Origin: Aquipseudomonas ullengensis
GTDB taxonomy: Bacteria > Pseudomonadota > Gammaproteobacteria > Pseudomonadales > Pseudomonadaceae
Assembly (NCBI RefSeq): GCF_014174475.1
Contig: NZ_JACJUD010000002.1
Coordinates: 186,001 to 250,000 of the forward strand
DNA: 64,000 bases
Reading direction: 5' to 3'
The position numbers and the translations under genes were made by a program. How positions within the stretch are numbered: the first letter of the stretch is position 1; every line of letters starts with the position of its first letter. Shown here one piece after another: positions 34,805 through 44,768 of the stretch. The notes beneath the pieces are model-generated. The model did not search any database. It saw nothing but the letters and a program-made list of their open reading frames with translations, and was not told where the DNA came from.

Positions 34805-35128
34805 TTAGCGCTCCAGGTGTTTCAGCTTGTCCTTCACGCCATCCCACTCTTCGGCGTCGGCCAGGGCATCTTTCCTCTCGGTGATGTTCGGCCAGACTTC
34901 CGCCAGTTCGGTGTTCAGGGCGATGAACTCCTGCTGGTCTTCCGGGACTTCGTCTTCGGAGAAGATGGCCTGGGCCGGGCATTCTGGCTCGCAGAGGGCG
35001 CAGTCAATGCACTCGTCCGGGTGGATTACCAGAAAGTTCGGGCCTTCGTAAAAGCAGTCCACCGGACAAACTTCCACGCAGTCGGTGTATTTGCACTTGA
35101 TGCAGTTGTCGGTGACGACGAAAGTCAT
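34805..35128 (-). CDS. fdxA: seven-iron ferredoxin FdxA
   Basis: A 107-residue ferredoxin with one [3Fe-4S] and one [4Fe-4S] cluster, as shown by [17 protein letters not shown] and [12 protein letters not shown]. The length and the acidic C-terminal helix ([22 protein letters not shown]) are those of Azotobacter FdI-type proteins. It sits between rsmZ and mutS, as in other pseudomonads. Confidence 0.96.
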   Translation of the reverse strand: MTFVVTDNCIKCKYTDCVEVCPVDCFYEGPNFLVIHPDECIDCALCEPECPAQAIFSEDEVPEDQQEFIALNTELAEVWPNITERKDALADAEEWDGVKDKLKHLER

Positions 35129-35266
35129 GTTCTGATTCTCTCCTCAAACAGCGGCCGTGCCCCGTTCTGGGTGGGTCTCCGGCACAAAAAGTGATGGCCT
35201 CGACTCAGGCTGGAGGTCGGGCAATCTTAAAAGCGCGCGGATTCTACCAGTTTGCGAGGCTCGCTG

Positions 35267-37834
35267 TCAGATCCGTGTCTTCCATGTATATAACAGCTCC
35301 AGTGCGCGGCGCGGTGTCAGATCATCGGGATTGATCTTGCCCAATTCTTCCAACACCGGGTGCGGCAGGGTGGCGAACAGGTCGTTCTGCATCGGGGCGG
35401 CGGGTTGGCCGGCCACGCTGCGCGGCGCTTCGTGGGGCAGGCTAGTGGTTTCCAGGCGCGCCAGGTGCTCGCGGGCGCGGGCGATCACCGGCGCCGGCAC
35501 GCCGGCCAGCTGCGCCACGGCCAGGCCATAGCTCTGGCTGGCCGGACCGGGCAGCACATGGTGCAGGAAGACGATGCGCTCGTTGTGCTCGGTGGCATTG
35601 AGGTGCACGTTGGCCACCACCGGCTCGCTCTCGGGCAGCACGGTCAGCTCGAAGTAGTGGGTGGCGAACAGCGTCCAGGCGCGCAGGCTGGCCAGCTGTT
35701 CGGCGGCCGACCAGGCCAGCGACAGGCCATCGAAGGTGCTGGTGCCGCGGCCGACTTCGTCCATCAGCACCAGGCTGCGCTCGCTGGCGTTGTGCAGGAT
35801 GTTGGCGGTCTCGCTCATCTCGACCATGAAGGTCGAGCGGCCGCCGGCCAGGTCGTCGCTGGAGCCGATGCGGGTGAAGATGCGGTCGACCAGTGACAGC
35901 TCGCAGCTTGCCGCCGGGACGAAGCTGCCGATATGGGCGAGCAGCACGATCAGCGCGGTCTGGCGCATGTAGGTCGACTTACCACCCATGTTCGGGCCGG
36001 TGATGATCAGCATACGGGTGTTGTCGTCCAGGCCCAGGTCGTTGGCCACGAACGGCGTATCCAGCACCTGCTCGACCACCGGGTGGCGACCCTGGCTAAT
36101 GCGCATGCAGGGTTCTTCGACGAAGCGCGGGCGATTGAGGTCGAGGTTCAGCGCGCGCTCGGCCAGGTTGCTCAGCACGTCCAGTTCGGCGAGGGCTGCG
36201 GCGGTGTCCTGCAGTGGCGCCAGGTGGCCGATCAGGTGCTCCAGTAGCTCGTCGTACAGCAGTTTCTCGCGAGCCAGGGCGCGGCTCTTGGCTGACAGGG
36301 CCTTGTCCTCGAACTCCTTGAGCTCCGGGGTGATGAAGCGCTCGGCGCCTTTCAGGGTCTGCCGGCGGATATAGTCCGCCGGGGCCGATTCGGCCTGCTT
36401 GCTCGGCAGCTCGATGAAATAGCCATGCACACGGTTGTAGCCGACCTTGAGGTTGGCCAGTCCGGTGCGGGCTTTTTCACGTACTTCCAGATCCATCAGG
36501 TACTGGCCGGCGTTCTCGCTCAGCGACTGCAGTTCGTCCAGCTCGGCGTCGTAGCCGGTCTTCAGCACACCGCCGTCGCGGATTACCGCCGGCGGGTTGT
36601 CGATGATGGCGCGGGCCAGCAGGTCGGCCAGCTCCGGGTAGGTGCGGATGCTGGTCGCCAGCTCGGTCAGGTGTGGAATATCCAGCTGAGACATGCCGCT
36701 TTGCAGCTGAGGCAGGGCGGCCAGGGCATCGCGCAGGCGGGCCAGGTCGCGTGGGCGGGCGTTGCGCAGGCCGATGCGGGCGAGGATGCGCTCGAGATCA
36801 CCGATGTCCTTGAGCTGCGGCTGAATCAGTTCGAATTGGTAACGATCGAGCAGGCAGGCGATGGAGTCCTGGCGGCCTTCGAGCACGGCGCGGTCGCGCA
36901 GCGGACGGTTCAGCCAGCGCGTCAGCAGGCGCGAACCCATGGCGGTCTGGCAACGGTCGACCACCGATTGCAGGGTGTTGTCGCGCCCACCGGCGAGGTT
37001 GGTGTCCAGCTCCAGGTTGCGTCGACTGGCGCCATCGAGGATTACCGTGTCGTCCAGACGTTCGTGGCGCAGGCTGCGCAGGTGCGGCAGGGCGGTGCGC
37101 TGGGTTTCCTTGGCGTAGCCGAGCAGGCAACCGGCGGCGCCGATGGCCAGGCTCAGCTGCTCGCAGCCGAAGCCTTTCAGGTCCTGGGTGGCGAACTGTT
37201 GGCACAGGCTCTTGCGCGCCGTGTCGCGGTCGAAGTCCCAAGGCGCGCGGCGGCGGGTGCCACGGCGCTTGTCCACCGGCAGGCCTTGCGGCCAGTCATC
37301 GGGGATCAGCAGTTCGGCCGGGCTCAGGCGCTCCAGCTCGGCCAGCAGGTTTTCCCAGCCCTTGAGTTCCTGCACGGTGAAGCGGCCGCTGGTGATGTCC
37401 AGGGTGGCCAGGCCGAACAGGCGCTCGTCACCGAGCACGGCGGCCAGCAGGTTGTCGCGACGCTCGTCGAGCAGGGCTTCGTCGCTGATGGTGCCGGGGG
37501 TGATGATGCGCACCACCTGGCGTTCCACCGGCCCCTTGCTGGTGGCCGGATCGCCGATCTGTTCGCAGATCACCACCGACTCACCGAGTTTGACCAGCTT
37601 GGCCAGGTAGCCCTCTGCCGAATGATGCGGGATGCCGCACATCGGAATCGCCTGGCCAGCCGATGAGCCACGCGCGGTCAGGGTGATGTCCAGCAGAGCA
37701 GCGGCCTTCTTCGCGTCCTCGTAGAAAATCTCGTAGAAGTCGCCCATGCGGTAGAACATCAGTTGGTCTGGGTGCTGGTGCTTCAGCCGCCAGTACTGTT
37801 GCATCATCGGCGTGTGGGCGGAGAGGTCGCTCAT
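35267..37834 (-). CDS. mutS: DNA mismatch repair ATPase MutS
   Basis: An 855-residue mismatch sensor. The mismatch-binding Phe-x-Glu is in [15 protein letters not shown] near residue 35, the connector, lever and clamp domains run through about 130-540, and the ATPase has Walker [14 protein letters not shown], the signature [13 protein letters not shown], Walker [17 protein letters not shown] and the His loop FATHYFELT. The C-terminal tail (about 800-855) includes the tetramerisation region. It starts divergently from pncC. Confidence 0.97.
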   Translation of the reverse strand: MSDLSAHTPMMQQYWRLKHQHPDQLMFYRMGDFYEIFYEDAKKAAALLDITLTARGSSAGQAIPMCGIPHHSAEGYLAKLVKLGESVVICEQIGDPATSKGPVERQVVRIITPGTISDEALLDERRDNLLAAVLGDERLFGLATLDITSGRFTVQELKGWENLLAELERLSPAELLIPDDWPQGLPVDKRRGTRRRAPWDFDRDTARKSLCQQFATQDLKGFGCEQLSLAIGAAGCLLGYAKETQRTALPHLRSLRHERLDDTVILDGASRRNLELDTNLAGGRDNTLQSVVDRCQTAMGSRLLTRWLNRPLRDRAVLEGRQDSIACLLDRYQFELIQPQLKDIGDLERILARIGLRNARPRDLARLRDALAALPQLQSGMSQLDIPHLTELATSIRTYPELADLLARAIIDNPPAVIRDGGVLKTGYDAELDELQSLSENAGQYLMDLEVREKARTGLANLKVGYNRVHGYFIELPSKQAESAPADYIRRQTLKGAERFITPELKEFEDKALSAKSRALAREKLLYDELLEHLIGHLAPLQDTAAALAELDVLSNLAERALNLDLNRPRFVEEPCMRISQGRHPVVEQVLDTPFVANDLGLDDNTRMLIITGPNMGGKSTYMRQTALIVLLAHIGSFVPAASCELSLVDRIFTRIGSSDDLAGGRSTFMVEMSETANILHNASERSLVLMDEVGRGTSTFDGLSLAWSAAEQLASLRAWTLFATHYFELTVLPESEPVVANVHLNATEHNERIVFLHHVLPGPASQSYGLAVAQLAGVPAPVIARAREHLARLETTSLPHEAPRSVAGQPAAPMQNDLFATLPHPVLEELGKINPDDLTPRRALELLYTWKTRI

Positions 37835-37911
37835 GGTTCTGCTGTCCGGCTTAATTCACAAAGTCGCGTAGTGTACGGTATCCGCCGAAGCCGCTTAACC
37901 CCGGAGAACAT

Positions 37912-38412
37912 ATGGATTCCCTCAGCGTATTGGCCGCCCGATTGGGGCAGAGCCTGCAGGCCATCAAGGCTCAGGTCAGCACCGCCGAATCCTGCACCGG
38001 CGGCGGGATTGCCGAGGCGATTACGCGCATTTCGGGCAGTTCGGCCTGGTTCGAGGCGGGTTATGTCACTTACTCGAATAGACAGAAAATCTTGCAGCTG
38101 GGCGTTCCGGCCGAGCTGTTTATGCGCGTGGGGGCGGTCAGCCAGGACGTGGTCGAGGCCATGGTGCAGGGGGCGCAGAAGAACAGCGCAGCACGTTTTG
38201 CCGTGGCCGTGAGCGGTGTTGCCGGCCCGGATGGCGGCTCGCCGGAAAAGCCGGTGGGTACGGTGTGGCTGGCCTGGGGCGATGGCGAGTTCCTGTATAG
38301 CCAGCGCTGCCATTTTTCCGGTGATCGCGATGCGGTACGCCGGCAGACCGTAGAACGGGCATTGCAGGGCTTGCTCCGACTGGCGGCAGGAGAAAATCCG
38401 CAACAGGGGTAG
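37912..38412 (+). CDS. pncC: nicotinamide-nucleotide amidohydrolase, CinA C-terminal domain (PncC)
   Basis: A 166-residue stand-alone CinA C-terminal domain that deamidates NMN to NaMN in NAD recycling. Motifs STAESCTGGGIAEAITRISGSSAWFEAGYVTYSNRQK, VAVSGVAGPDGGSPEKPVGTVWLAW and DRDAVRRQTVERAL are family hallmarks. Annotated as cinA in many genomes. It lies directly upstream of recA, the standard pseudomonad arrangement. Confidence 0.93.
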   Translation: MDSLSVLAARLGQSLQAIKAQVSTAESCTGGGIAEAITRISGSSAWFEAGYVTYSNRQKILQLGVPAELFMRVGAVSQDVVEAMVQGAQKNSAARFAVAVSGVAGPDGGSPEKPVGTVWLAWGDGEFLYSQRCHFSGDRDAVRRQTVERALQGLLRLAAGENPQQG

Positions 38413-38439
38413 GCGAGCGACTTGCCTTATGGAATACTA

Positions 38440-38455
38440 CTGTCTACTTATACAG
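38440..38455. promoter_or_regulatory. LexA box (SOS operator) of recA
   Basis: CTGTCTACTTATACAG matches CTGT-N8-ACAG. It overlaps the -10 region of a TTGCCT (38422-38427) / TACTTA (38445-38450) promoter with 17-nt spacing, so LexA bound here would block recA transcription. Confidence 0.9.
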
Positions 38456-38499
38456 TTGTTGGTGGGCGATTGGCTCCCTTTGATCACGTGAGGATGGAA

Positions 38500-39552
38500 A
38501 TGGACGAGAACAAGAAGCGCGCGTTGGCGGCAGCCCTGGGTCAGATTGAAAAGCAATTCGGCAAGGGCGCCGTGATGCGCATGGGCGACCACGAGCGCCA
38601 AGCGATTCCCGCCATTTCCACCGGCTCCCTGGGCCTCGACATTGCCCTTGGCATTGGCGGCCTGCCGAAAGGCCGGATCGTCGAGATATACGGTCCGGAA
38701 TCCTCGGGTAAGACCACCCTGACCCTGTCGGTGATCGCAGAAGCGCAGAAGATGGGCGCCACCTGCGCCTTCGTCGACGCCGAACACGCCCTGGACCCGG
38801 ACTACGCCGGCAAGCTCGGCGTCAACGTCGACGACCTGCTGGTGTCGCAGCCAGATACCGGTGAGCAGGCCCTGGAAATCACCGACATGCTGGTGCGCTC
38901 CAATGCCGTCGACGTGATCATCGTCGACTCCGTGGCCGCTCTGGTGCCGAAAGCCGAAATCGAAGGCGAGATGGGCGACATGCACGTCGGCCTGCAGGCC
39001 CGCCTGATGTCGCAGGCGCTGCGCAAAATCACCGGCAACATCAAGAACGCCAACTGCCTGGTGATCTTCATCAACCAGATCCGCATGAAGATCGGCGTGA
39101 TGTTCGGTAGCCCGGAAACCACCACCGGTGGTAACGCGCTCAAGTTCTACGCCTCGGTGCGTCTGGACATCCGCCGTACTGGCGCGGTGAAGGAAGGCGA
39201 CGAGGTGGTCGGTAGCGAAACCCGTGTCAAAGTGGTGAAGAACAAAGTGGCTCCGCCATTCCGTCAGGCTGAGTTCCAGATTCTTTACGGCAAGGGCATC
39301 TATCGCACCGGCGAAGTCATCGACCTGGCTGTGCAGCTTGGCCTGGTTGAGAAATCCGGCGCCTGGTACAGCTACCAGGGCAGCAAGATCGGCCAAGGCA
39401 AGGCCAACTCGGCCAAGTACCTGGAAGACAACCCGGAAGTGGGCAGTGCCATCGAGAAGATCATCCGCGAGAAATTGCTGGTGGCTTCCGGCCCGACCGC
39501 CCGTGCCGAGGCGACTGCCGATGCCGACGATCTGGCTGACCTCGACGCCTGA
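38500..39552 (+). CDS. recA: recombinase RecA
   Basis: A 350-residue RecA. Walker [11 protein letters not shown], the MAW-like [21 protein letters not shown], Walker [12 protein letters not shown], loop L1/L2 ([49 protein letters not shown]) and the acidic C-terminus ([11 protein letters not shown]) are all present. Start chosen at ATG 38500 ([14 protein letters not shown]), 6 nt after GAGG; an ATG two codons earlier is possible. SOS-controlled. Confidence 0.97.
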   Translation: MDENKKRALAAALGQIEKQFGKGAVMRMGDHERQAIPAISTGSLGLDIALGIGGLPKGRIVEIYGPESSGKTTLTLSVIAEAQKMGATCAFVDAEHALDPDYAGKLGVNVDDLLVSQPDTGEQALEITDMLVRSNAVDVIIVDSVAALVPKAEIEGEMGDMHVGLQARLMSQALRKITGNIKNANCLVIFINQIRMKIGVMFGSPETTTGGNALKFYASVRLDIRRTGAVKEGDEVVGSETRVKVVKNKVAPPFRQAEFQILYGKGIYRTGEVIDLAVQLGLVEKSGAWYSYQGSKIGQGKANSAKYLEDNPEVGSAIEKIIREKLLVASGPTARAEATADADDLADLDA

Positions 39553-39577
39553 TTGCTGATAGTCGATAGCCCCTGCG

Positions 39578-40042
39578 ATGGCTCTGGTGCTCGATACGTT
39601 GGTGGCTGTGCGGCGTACCGCCATGGATCTGCTGGCTCGCCGCGAGCATGGGCGGGTCGAGCTGGCGCGCAAGCTGCGCCAGCGTGGGGCCACCGATGAG
39701 TTGATCGACAGTGCCCTCGACCGCCTGGCGCAAGAGGGGCTGTTGTCGGAAGACCGCTATCTGGAGAGCTTCGTGGCCAGTCGCGGTCGTGCTGGCTACG
39801 GTCCACTGCGGATTCGCGAAGAGTTGTCCCAGCGTGGTTTGTTGCGTCCAGCCATCGAGCAGGCGCTGGCCGAGTCCGGGATTGACTGGAACGAGCAGTT
39901 GCGTGAGTTGTGGTTGCGCAAGTTCGCCGGCGAGCTACCGATGGATATGCGGGAGAAGGCCAAGCAAGGGCGTTTTCTCGCTTATCGAGGTTTTTCCCAG
40001 GAACAGATTGGCCGCCTGCTGCGCGGTGCCAGTCTCGACTGA
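39578..40042 (+). CDS. recX: RecA modulator RecX
   Basis: A 154-residue RecX, which binds RecA filaments and curbs their activity. It has the three-repeat helical pattern ([26 protein letters not shown]... [43 protein letters not shown]... LRELWLRKF). It starts 25 nt after the recA stop and is cotranscribed in part. Confidence 0.93.
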   Translation: MALVLDTLVAVRRTAMDLLARREHGRVELARKLRQRGATDELIDSALDRLAQEGLLSEDRYLESFVASRGRAGYGPLRIREELSQRGLLRPAIEQALAESGIDWNEQLRELWLRKFAGELPMDMREKAKQGRFLAYRGFSQEQIGRLLRGASLD

Positions 40043-40051
40043 TTCCCCTTT

Positions 40052-40087
40052 GAGCCCGAAGCCTCCCCTCTTCGGGCTCTGTTTTTT
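40052..40087 (+). terminator. terminator after recX
   Basis: GAGCCCGAAG-CCTCCCC-TCTTCGGGCTC followed by TGTTTTTT. Confidence 0.82.
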
Positions 40088-40162
40088 CTGCCGCTATTGA
40101 TTCAAGGCCCGTCCTCTCAGTTTGCAGAGAAGGGCACTTCGTGCGCGGCTGCTCGGCCGGTT

Positions 40163-41242
40163 TCAGCCGTTCTGGGCCCAGTTCTGTGGCAGGTTGATAA
40201 AGTCCACCAGTTCACGCAGGCGGCCATGGTCGCGGGCCTTGAAATGGAAGGCGAGGCGCGTCAGGTCACGCAACTCGGGCTCGTCGTATTCTGCTTCATA
40301 GGAGGCCTGTTGCTGGAAGCCAGGACTCACGCAGAGGTCGATGAACTCCCGGTTCAGCGTATCCAGGGCGACTGGGTGGAGGGGATGGTTGAGGCGAATC
40401 ACGAAGCGATCCTTGAGCCAGCGCGAAGAATGGAAGTTGCGGTAAAAGCGGGCGATTTCCTGGCCCGCCTCTTCGGCGCTATGTACCAGACGAACCAGTT
40501 GCAGGTCGTTGGGCAGGATGTAGCGTCGCTCCTGCAATTGCTCACGCAGAAAGCGCAGGGCTTCTTCCCAGTAATTGCTGCCGGGTTCGTCCAGCAGCAC
40601 GATGGGCACCAGGGGGCTCTTGCCGGTCTGTACCAGGGTCATCACTTCCAGGGCTTCGTCGAGCGTGCCGAAGCCGCCAGGGCAGAGCACCAGGGCATCG
40701 GCTTCCTTGACGAAGAACAGTTTGCGCAGGAAGAAAAAGTGGAAAGACAGCAAATTGCCGGTGCCGTGCACGGTGGCATTGGCACTTTGCTCGAAGGGCA
40801 GGGTGATGTTGAACCCCAGGCTGTTTTCCAGCCCCGCACCTTCGTGGGCGGCAGCCATGATGCCGCCTCCGGCCCCGGTTACCACCATCAGGTCGAGACG
40901 CGTCAGCACCCGGCCGAGGTCGCGGGCGAGGGTATAGGTCGGGTGATCGGCGGGTGTACGCGCCGAGCCGAATACGGTGACTTTGCGGCGGCGTTTGAAC
41001 TGTTCGAGGGTGCTGAAGGCGTGCTCCATTTCCCGTAGGGTCTGCAGCATGATCTTGGCGTCCCAGCGGTTGCGATCGGCCTGGGCCATGCGCACTACGG
41101 TGGTGAGCATCTCACGGTACAGCGGCAGGTTGGGGCTGGCGGCGGGCACGACCAGGGCGCTGAGTTCTTCGATCTTGCTGGTCAGGTCGATGCCGCTGGT
41201 GTGGAAGTGCCGAGACAGGTAATCGTCCGGTTCATAAGGCAT
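40163..41242 (-). CDS. LOG-family protein (TIGR00730-like nucleoside monophosphate phosphoribohydrolase)
   Basis: A 359-residue Rossmann-type protein with the LOG catalytic motif PGGFGTLDEALEVMTLVQTGK and the VVTGAGGGIMAAAHEGA nucleotide segment. Small LOG enzymes release cytokinin bases or nucleobases from 5'-monophosphates; this long form with about 80 N-terminal and 60 C-terminal extra residues is less characterised (PpnN of E. coli is a related long type but differs). Function beyond the fold is unknown. Confidence 0.85.
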   Translation of the reverse strand: MPYEPDDYLSRHFHTSGIDLTSKIEELSALVVPAASPNLPLYREMLTTVVRMAQADRNRWDAKIMLQTLREMEHAFSTLEQFKRRRKVTVFGSARTPADHPTYTLARDLGRVLTRLDLMVVTGAGGGIMAAAHEGAGLENSLGFNITLPFEQSANATVHGTGNLLSFHFFFLRKLFFVKEADALVLCPGGFGTLDEALEVMTLVQTGKSPLVPIVLLDEPGSNYWEEALRFLREQLQERRYILPNDLQLVRLVHSAEEAGQEIARFYRNFHSSRWLKDRFVIRLNHPLHPVALDTLNREFIDLCVSPGFQQQASYEAEYDEPELRDLTRLAFHFKARDHGRLRELVDFINLPQNWAQNG

Positions 41243-41550
41243 GAGACGTCTCCTTCAATACGGATCCGGTCATTTCACATCCGTGGAGCGCCTGATCCTG
41301 TTCAGAGTATGGCTGGGCCATGACGCTTTGAGTGCGTGCTTTTGGCTCTGCAGTGCTGCTTCCTTTTGCCGCGCCACCGGCCATTCGTCCGATCAGTAGG
41401 GCGCCCGGCAATCCTCTGTTTTACTGACAGCTGCCGGAACTTGCGCAGTCAGGCTGCGCAAGTGCAGCTGCCAGAGCAGGCTCAGTCTTGCAATGCAGCG
41501 CAGGCGTCGGTACGGCAGGCCGGCGCGCGTGAGGAATGGGAGGGCAGGGC
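41243..41550. other. 308-nt spacer with a large stem-loop
   Basis: Between the LOG gene and the 64-residue gene. Its only clear structure is a two-stage inverted repeat: CTTGCGCAG (41440-41448) with CTGCGCAAG (41454-41462), and outside it CAGCTGC (41428-41434) with GCAGCTG (41464-41470). No T-run follows, and no ORF with a ribosome site is seen. It may be a leader structure or a binding site. Confidence 0.55.
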
Positions 41551-41745
41551 ATGCCCAAGATCACATTGGAGATCGAGCTGGATATGTACCGCTTGTTGCA
41601 GCAGGCGGCACGGACCAACAACCTGAGTCTCGAAGACGAATGCCTGCGCAGGCTGGATGGCGGTGCGCGACGATCACGCTATATGGAAGCCCTGCTCGCC
41701 GAGCTGCGCGCCGACGATGAGCAGCGCCGCGCGCAGGAAGACTGA
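41551..41745 (+). CDS. 64-residue protein, possible ribbon-helix-helix
   Basis: Unrecognised small protein starting MPKITLEIELDMYRLLQQAARTN with a strand-helix-helix pattern (PKITLEIELDMYRLLQQAA / SLEDECLRRLDGG) resembling ribbon-helix-helix DNA-binding proteins, followed by a charged C-terminal helix. A GGGAGG ribosome site lies 7 nt before ATG 41551, which argues strongly for translation. No adjacent toxin gene is seen. Function unknown. Confidence 0.7.
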   Translation: MPKITLEIELDMYRLLQQAARTNNLSLEDECLRRLDGGARRSRYMEALLAELRADDEQRRAQED

Positions 41746-41753
41746 GCGGCGGA

Positions 41754-42152
41754 TCAGAGGCCGCAGTCGACCTTGCTGAAGCGTTCGGTGGTTACCGGGC
41801 GATTGCTCTTGTACTCGCTGAACTCGTAACGTAGTACTGCACCGCGAGCCAGCAGCTGACGGTAGCCGGTGTTGTTGCAGACACTGGCAGCCAGCTGGCT
41901 GCGCACGGCGTCCGGGTTGCCACGCATCTGGGCGGCATGGTTTTCCCGCACGCTGAGGTGATTGATCAGCTCGTTGCCAGCCACGGTGTAGCCCTGGTCG
42001 AGAATATCTTCGTTGATGGCCCGTGGCGTGCCAACGCTGCTGTCCTTGGCCACCTGGTTGAGCATGCGAGTCAGCTCGAAGTCATTCAGGGAGGCCGCTT
42101 GGGCGGCTGGCAGGATGAAGCTGAAGGCGAGCAAAGTAGCGAGGCGGTGCAT
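41754..42152 (-). CDS. PA3611-like quorum-sensing-regulated secreted protein (QSregVF family)
   Basis: A 132-residue exported protein with a signal peptide cleaved after about AAQA (residue 19). The mature part (SLNDFELTRMLNQVAKDSSVGTPRAINEDILDQGY... NHLSVRENHAAQMR... VCNNTGYRQLL) resembles PA3611 of P. aeruginosa, a quorum-controlled secreted factor of known fold but unclear role. It has two Cys (VCNN; VDCGL), possibly a disulphide. Convergent with the 64-residue gene. Confidence 0.83.
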   Translation of the reverse strand: MHRLATLLAFSFILPAAQAASLNDFELTRMLNQVAKDSSVGTPRAINEDILDQGYTVAGNELINHLSVRENHAAQMRGNPDAVRSQLAASVCNNTGYRQLLARGAVLRYEFSEYKSNRPVTTERFSKVDCGL

Positions 42153-42270
42153 GACAATTCTCCGGAATTCAACGTGACGCTTCGACCGGTGGGCAGTGGA
42201 CTGGTTCAGTCGCCGGCAATCTTACTCTAGACTTGCGCGCCCTTCGCCTTACATCCCGCAGGTTCCCCCG

Positions 42271-42984
42271 ATGAGTCACGCCGTTGCCCGGCTGCGCGCC
42301 GAGCGCCTGGCCCGCAGCCTGAAACCCTTTGTCTCAAGGGGTTCCCGCGCGCCGCGTTGTCCGCAATGTCGGGTTCTCGGCAATTACTGTCTGTGCGCCT
42401 GGAAGCCGCAGGTCGAGGCGCGGGCCGGTGTATGCCTGTTGATGTATGACGTCGAAGCATTGAAACCGAGCAACACCGGCTGGCTGATCGCCGATCTGGT
42501 GGCGGACACCTTCGCCTTTGGCTGGAAACGCACAGAGGTCGATCCCGCCCTGCTGGCGCTACTGGCCGATCCGCAGTGGCAGCCCTATGTGGTGTTCCCG
42601 GGCGAGTATGCGCAGCGGCCGGAGCGGGTGATCAACGAACTGCCTGTCGAGGCGGGCAAGCGGCCGCTGTTCATCCTGCTCGATGCGACCTGGACCGAGG
42701 CGCGCAAGATGTTCCGCAAGAGCCCCTATCTCGACAACCTGCCGGTGCTCAGCCTGCAGCCGGAGCAGTTGTCGCGCTATCGCCTGCGCCGTTCCAATCG
42801 TGATGAGCACCTGTGCACCGCCGAAGTGGCGGCGCTGTGCCTGGAGCAGGCGGGTGATGCACGGGCGGCCGTGGCGCTGGACGCCTGGCTGGACCTGTTC
42901 ACCGAGCGTTACCTGGGCGCCAAGCACCGCTGGCTGGTGGATGAGAACAGCCCCGCGCACCTGGCGGTGAAGGCCTTTCTTTAG
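42271..42984 (+). CDS. tapT: tRNA-uridine aminocarboxypropyltransferase (DTW domain)
   Basis: A 237-residue enzyme that adds a 3-amino-3-carboxypropyl group to uridine in the variable loop of tRNAs (acp3U47 in E. coli, TapT/YfiP). It has the zinc-ribbon CPQCRVLGNYCLC, the catalytic DTW-type motif FILLDATWTEARKMF and the SPYLDNLP/LRRSNRDEHLCTAEV segments. ATG 42271 fits the family start; the ORF extends upstream without a ribosome site. It overlaps the convergent exporter gene by 4 nt. Confidence 0.88.
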   Translation: MSHAVARLRAERLARSLKPFVSRGSRAPRCPQCRVLGNYCLCAWKPQVEARAGVCLLMYDVEALKPSNTGWLIADLVADTFAFGWKRTEVDPALLALLADPQWQPYVVFPGEYAQRPERVINELPVEAGKRPLFILLDATWTEARKMFRKSPYLDNLPVLSLQPEQLSRYRLRRSNRDEHLCTAEVAALCLEQAGDARAAVALDAWLDLFTERYLGAKHRWLVDENSPAHLAVKAFL

Positions 42985-43871
42985 TTGAGCACGGCCTTCT
43001 TCGGCCAGAGTTGGGCGACCAGCATGCCGACGAACATCAGAGCGCAGCCGAAGTAGCCTTTCAGCGCCAGGGTCTCGCCGAGGAATAGCGCGCCGGCGAT
43101 GGCGGCGAACACCGCTTCCAGGGACAGGATGATCGCGGCGTGGGAGGCGATGGCATCCTTTTGCGCGATCACCTGCAGGGTGAAACCGACTGCCACGCCG
43201 AATACACCGCCGTAGAGAATGGCTGGGCCGGCGGCGAGGATCGCGGCGAGCTCGATCTGCTCCGTTGCGATGGCCAGCGCCAGGCTGATCACCGCGCAGG
43301 TGACGAACTGCAGCAAGGCCAGGCGCAGCGGATCGTGGCGGCCGGCGAAGAAGCCAACCAGCAGCACATGCACGCCCCAGACGCAGGCGCCGGCCAGTTG
43401 CAGCCAGTCGCCAGAGGCGACGTGGAAGCCATCGCCGACACTCAGCAGGAACATGCCGAGCACCGCCAGGCCGGCGCCGAGCCAGGTGCCCATGCCGGTC
43501 TTGTGGCCGATGAAAAGGCCGAACAGCGGCACCATGATCACGTACAGGCCGGTGATGAAGCCGGAGTTGGTCACGCTGGTGAACAGCAGGCCGACCTGTT
43601 GCAGGTTGATCCCCAACGCCAGGGCCAGGCCCATGGCCACACCGCCGAACAGCAGGCCACGGTTCATCGGCTCGGGGCCTTTGCCGTCCTTGCGGCGGCC
43701 GAGGAACAGCACCAGTGGCAACACAACCAGGCTGGCCAGGGTGAAGCGCAGGCCGGTATAGAGGAACGGGCCGATGGCATCCATGCCCATGCGCTGGGCG
43801 ACGAAGGACGCGCCCCAGATCATGGCAGTGAAGAGCATCAGCAGGTCGGCGCGAAGGGCGTGGCGGCGCAT
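42981..43871 (-). CDS. DMT-superfamily (EamA) membrane transporter
   Basis: A 296-residue drug/metabolite transporter with ten predicted helices in two EamA halves (LLMLFTAMIWGASFVAQRMGMD... and LAGACVWGVHVLLVGFFAGRHD...). Such proteins export small metabolites; the substrate is not predictable. The start at 43871 (MRRHALRADLLM) is preferred over an in-frame extension to 43946 for length and family fit. It is divergent from erdR. Confidence 0.87.
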   Translation of the reverse strand: MRRHALRADLLMLFTAMIWGASFVAQRMGMDAIGPFLYTGLRFTLASLVVLPLVLFLGRRKDGKGPEPMNRGLLFGGVAMGLALALGINLQQVGLLFTSVTNSGFITGLYVIMVPLFGLFIGHKTGMGTWLGAGLAVLGMFLLSVGDGFHVASGDWLQLAGACVWGVHVLLVGFFAGRHDPLRLALLQFVTCAVISLALAIATEQIELAAILAAGPAILYGGVFGVAVGFTLQVIAQKDAIASHAAIILSLEAVFAAIAGALFLGETLALKGYFGCALMFVGMLVAQLWPKKAVLN

Positions 43872-44044
43872 GGTCGGTCTCGGCAGGAAAAGGCCGCGAC
43901 TGTGCCGCAAAGCGTCGAACTTGACCACCCCGTCAGGCCGCGGCACGCCGAGCGGCGCTTTTCTATCGGCGCATTCCCGCCGGCGCGCGCATCCCTTAAG
44001 CTGTGCACCTCCCGATGGGACCTACAACAAGAACTGGGGATACT

Positions 44045-44695
44045 GTGGCTGCTTACGAAATTCTGATCGCCGATGATCACCCGCTGTTTCGCAGCGCCCT
44101 GCACCAGGCGCTGACCCTGGGCTTGGGCCCCGAAGTACGTCTGGTCGAAGCGGCCAGTATTGCCGAGCTGGAAGCACGCCTGAGTGAGAAGAGCGACTGG
44201 GACCTGGTCCTGCTCGACCTCAACATGCCGGGCGCCTATGGGTTCTCCGGCCTGGTGCTGTTGCGCGGGCAGTATCCGCAGATTCCCGTGGTGATGATTT
44301 CGGCGCAGGAAGAAGACGCCGTTATCGTGCGTTCGCGCGAGTTTGGTGCCAGTGGCTTCATCCCCAAGTCGAGCCCGTTGGAGACTATCCAGCAGGCGGT
44401 GCGTCAGGTGCTCGACGGCGATATCTGGTGGCCGGCGCAGACCGCCGAGGCGGCTGCCATTTCGGCCGAGGCCAAGGCGGCCAGTGCCGGCTTGGCCAGC
44501 CTGACGCCCCAGCAGTTCCGTGTGCTGACCATGGTCTGCGAAGGCTTGCTGAACAAGCAGATCGCCTTCGAGCTGAGTGTCTCCGAGGCCACCATCAAGG
44601 CCCATGTGACGGCCATCTTCCGCAAGCTGGGGGTGCGCACGCGGACCCAGGCGGCGCTGTTGCTGCAGCAGATGGAATCGATTCCCGGGCACTGA
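44045..44695 (+). CDS. erdR: LuxR/NarL-type response regulator ErdR
   Basis: A 216-residue regulator: REC domain (IADDHPLFRSALHQAL; acceptor Asp in LVLLDLNMPGAYGF) and GerE HTH (LTPQQFRVLTMVCEGLLNKQIAFELSVSEATIKAHVTAIFRKLGV). It closely matches P. aeruginosa ErdR (PA3604) as I remember it, which controls ethanol oxidation and acetyl-CoA synthetase with the kinase MxtR. The start is a GTG at 44045 (VAAYEIL) after GGGGA. The neighbour dgkA also matches the P. aeruginosa order. Confidence 0.87.
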   Translation: MAAYEILIADDHPLFRSALHQALTLGLGPEVRLVEAASIAELEARLSEKSDWDLVLLDLNMPGAYGFSGLVLLRGQYPQIPVVMISAQEEDAVIVRSREFGASGFIPKSSPLETIQQAVRQVLDGDIWWPAQTAEAAAISAEAKAASAGLASLTPQQFRVLTMVCEGLLNKQIAFELSVSEATIKAHVTAIFRKLGVRTRTQAALLLQQMESIPGH

Positions 44696-44768
44696 CCCGT
44701 ACTTCACGCTTTTTTGACGACGCCGTGGCTAGAGTGCGCGGCGCACACCCTAAGGATTGTTGTTAATC

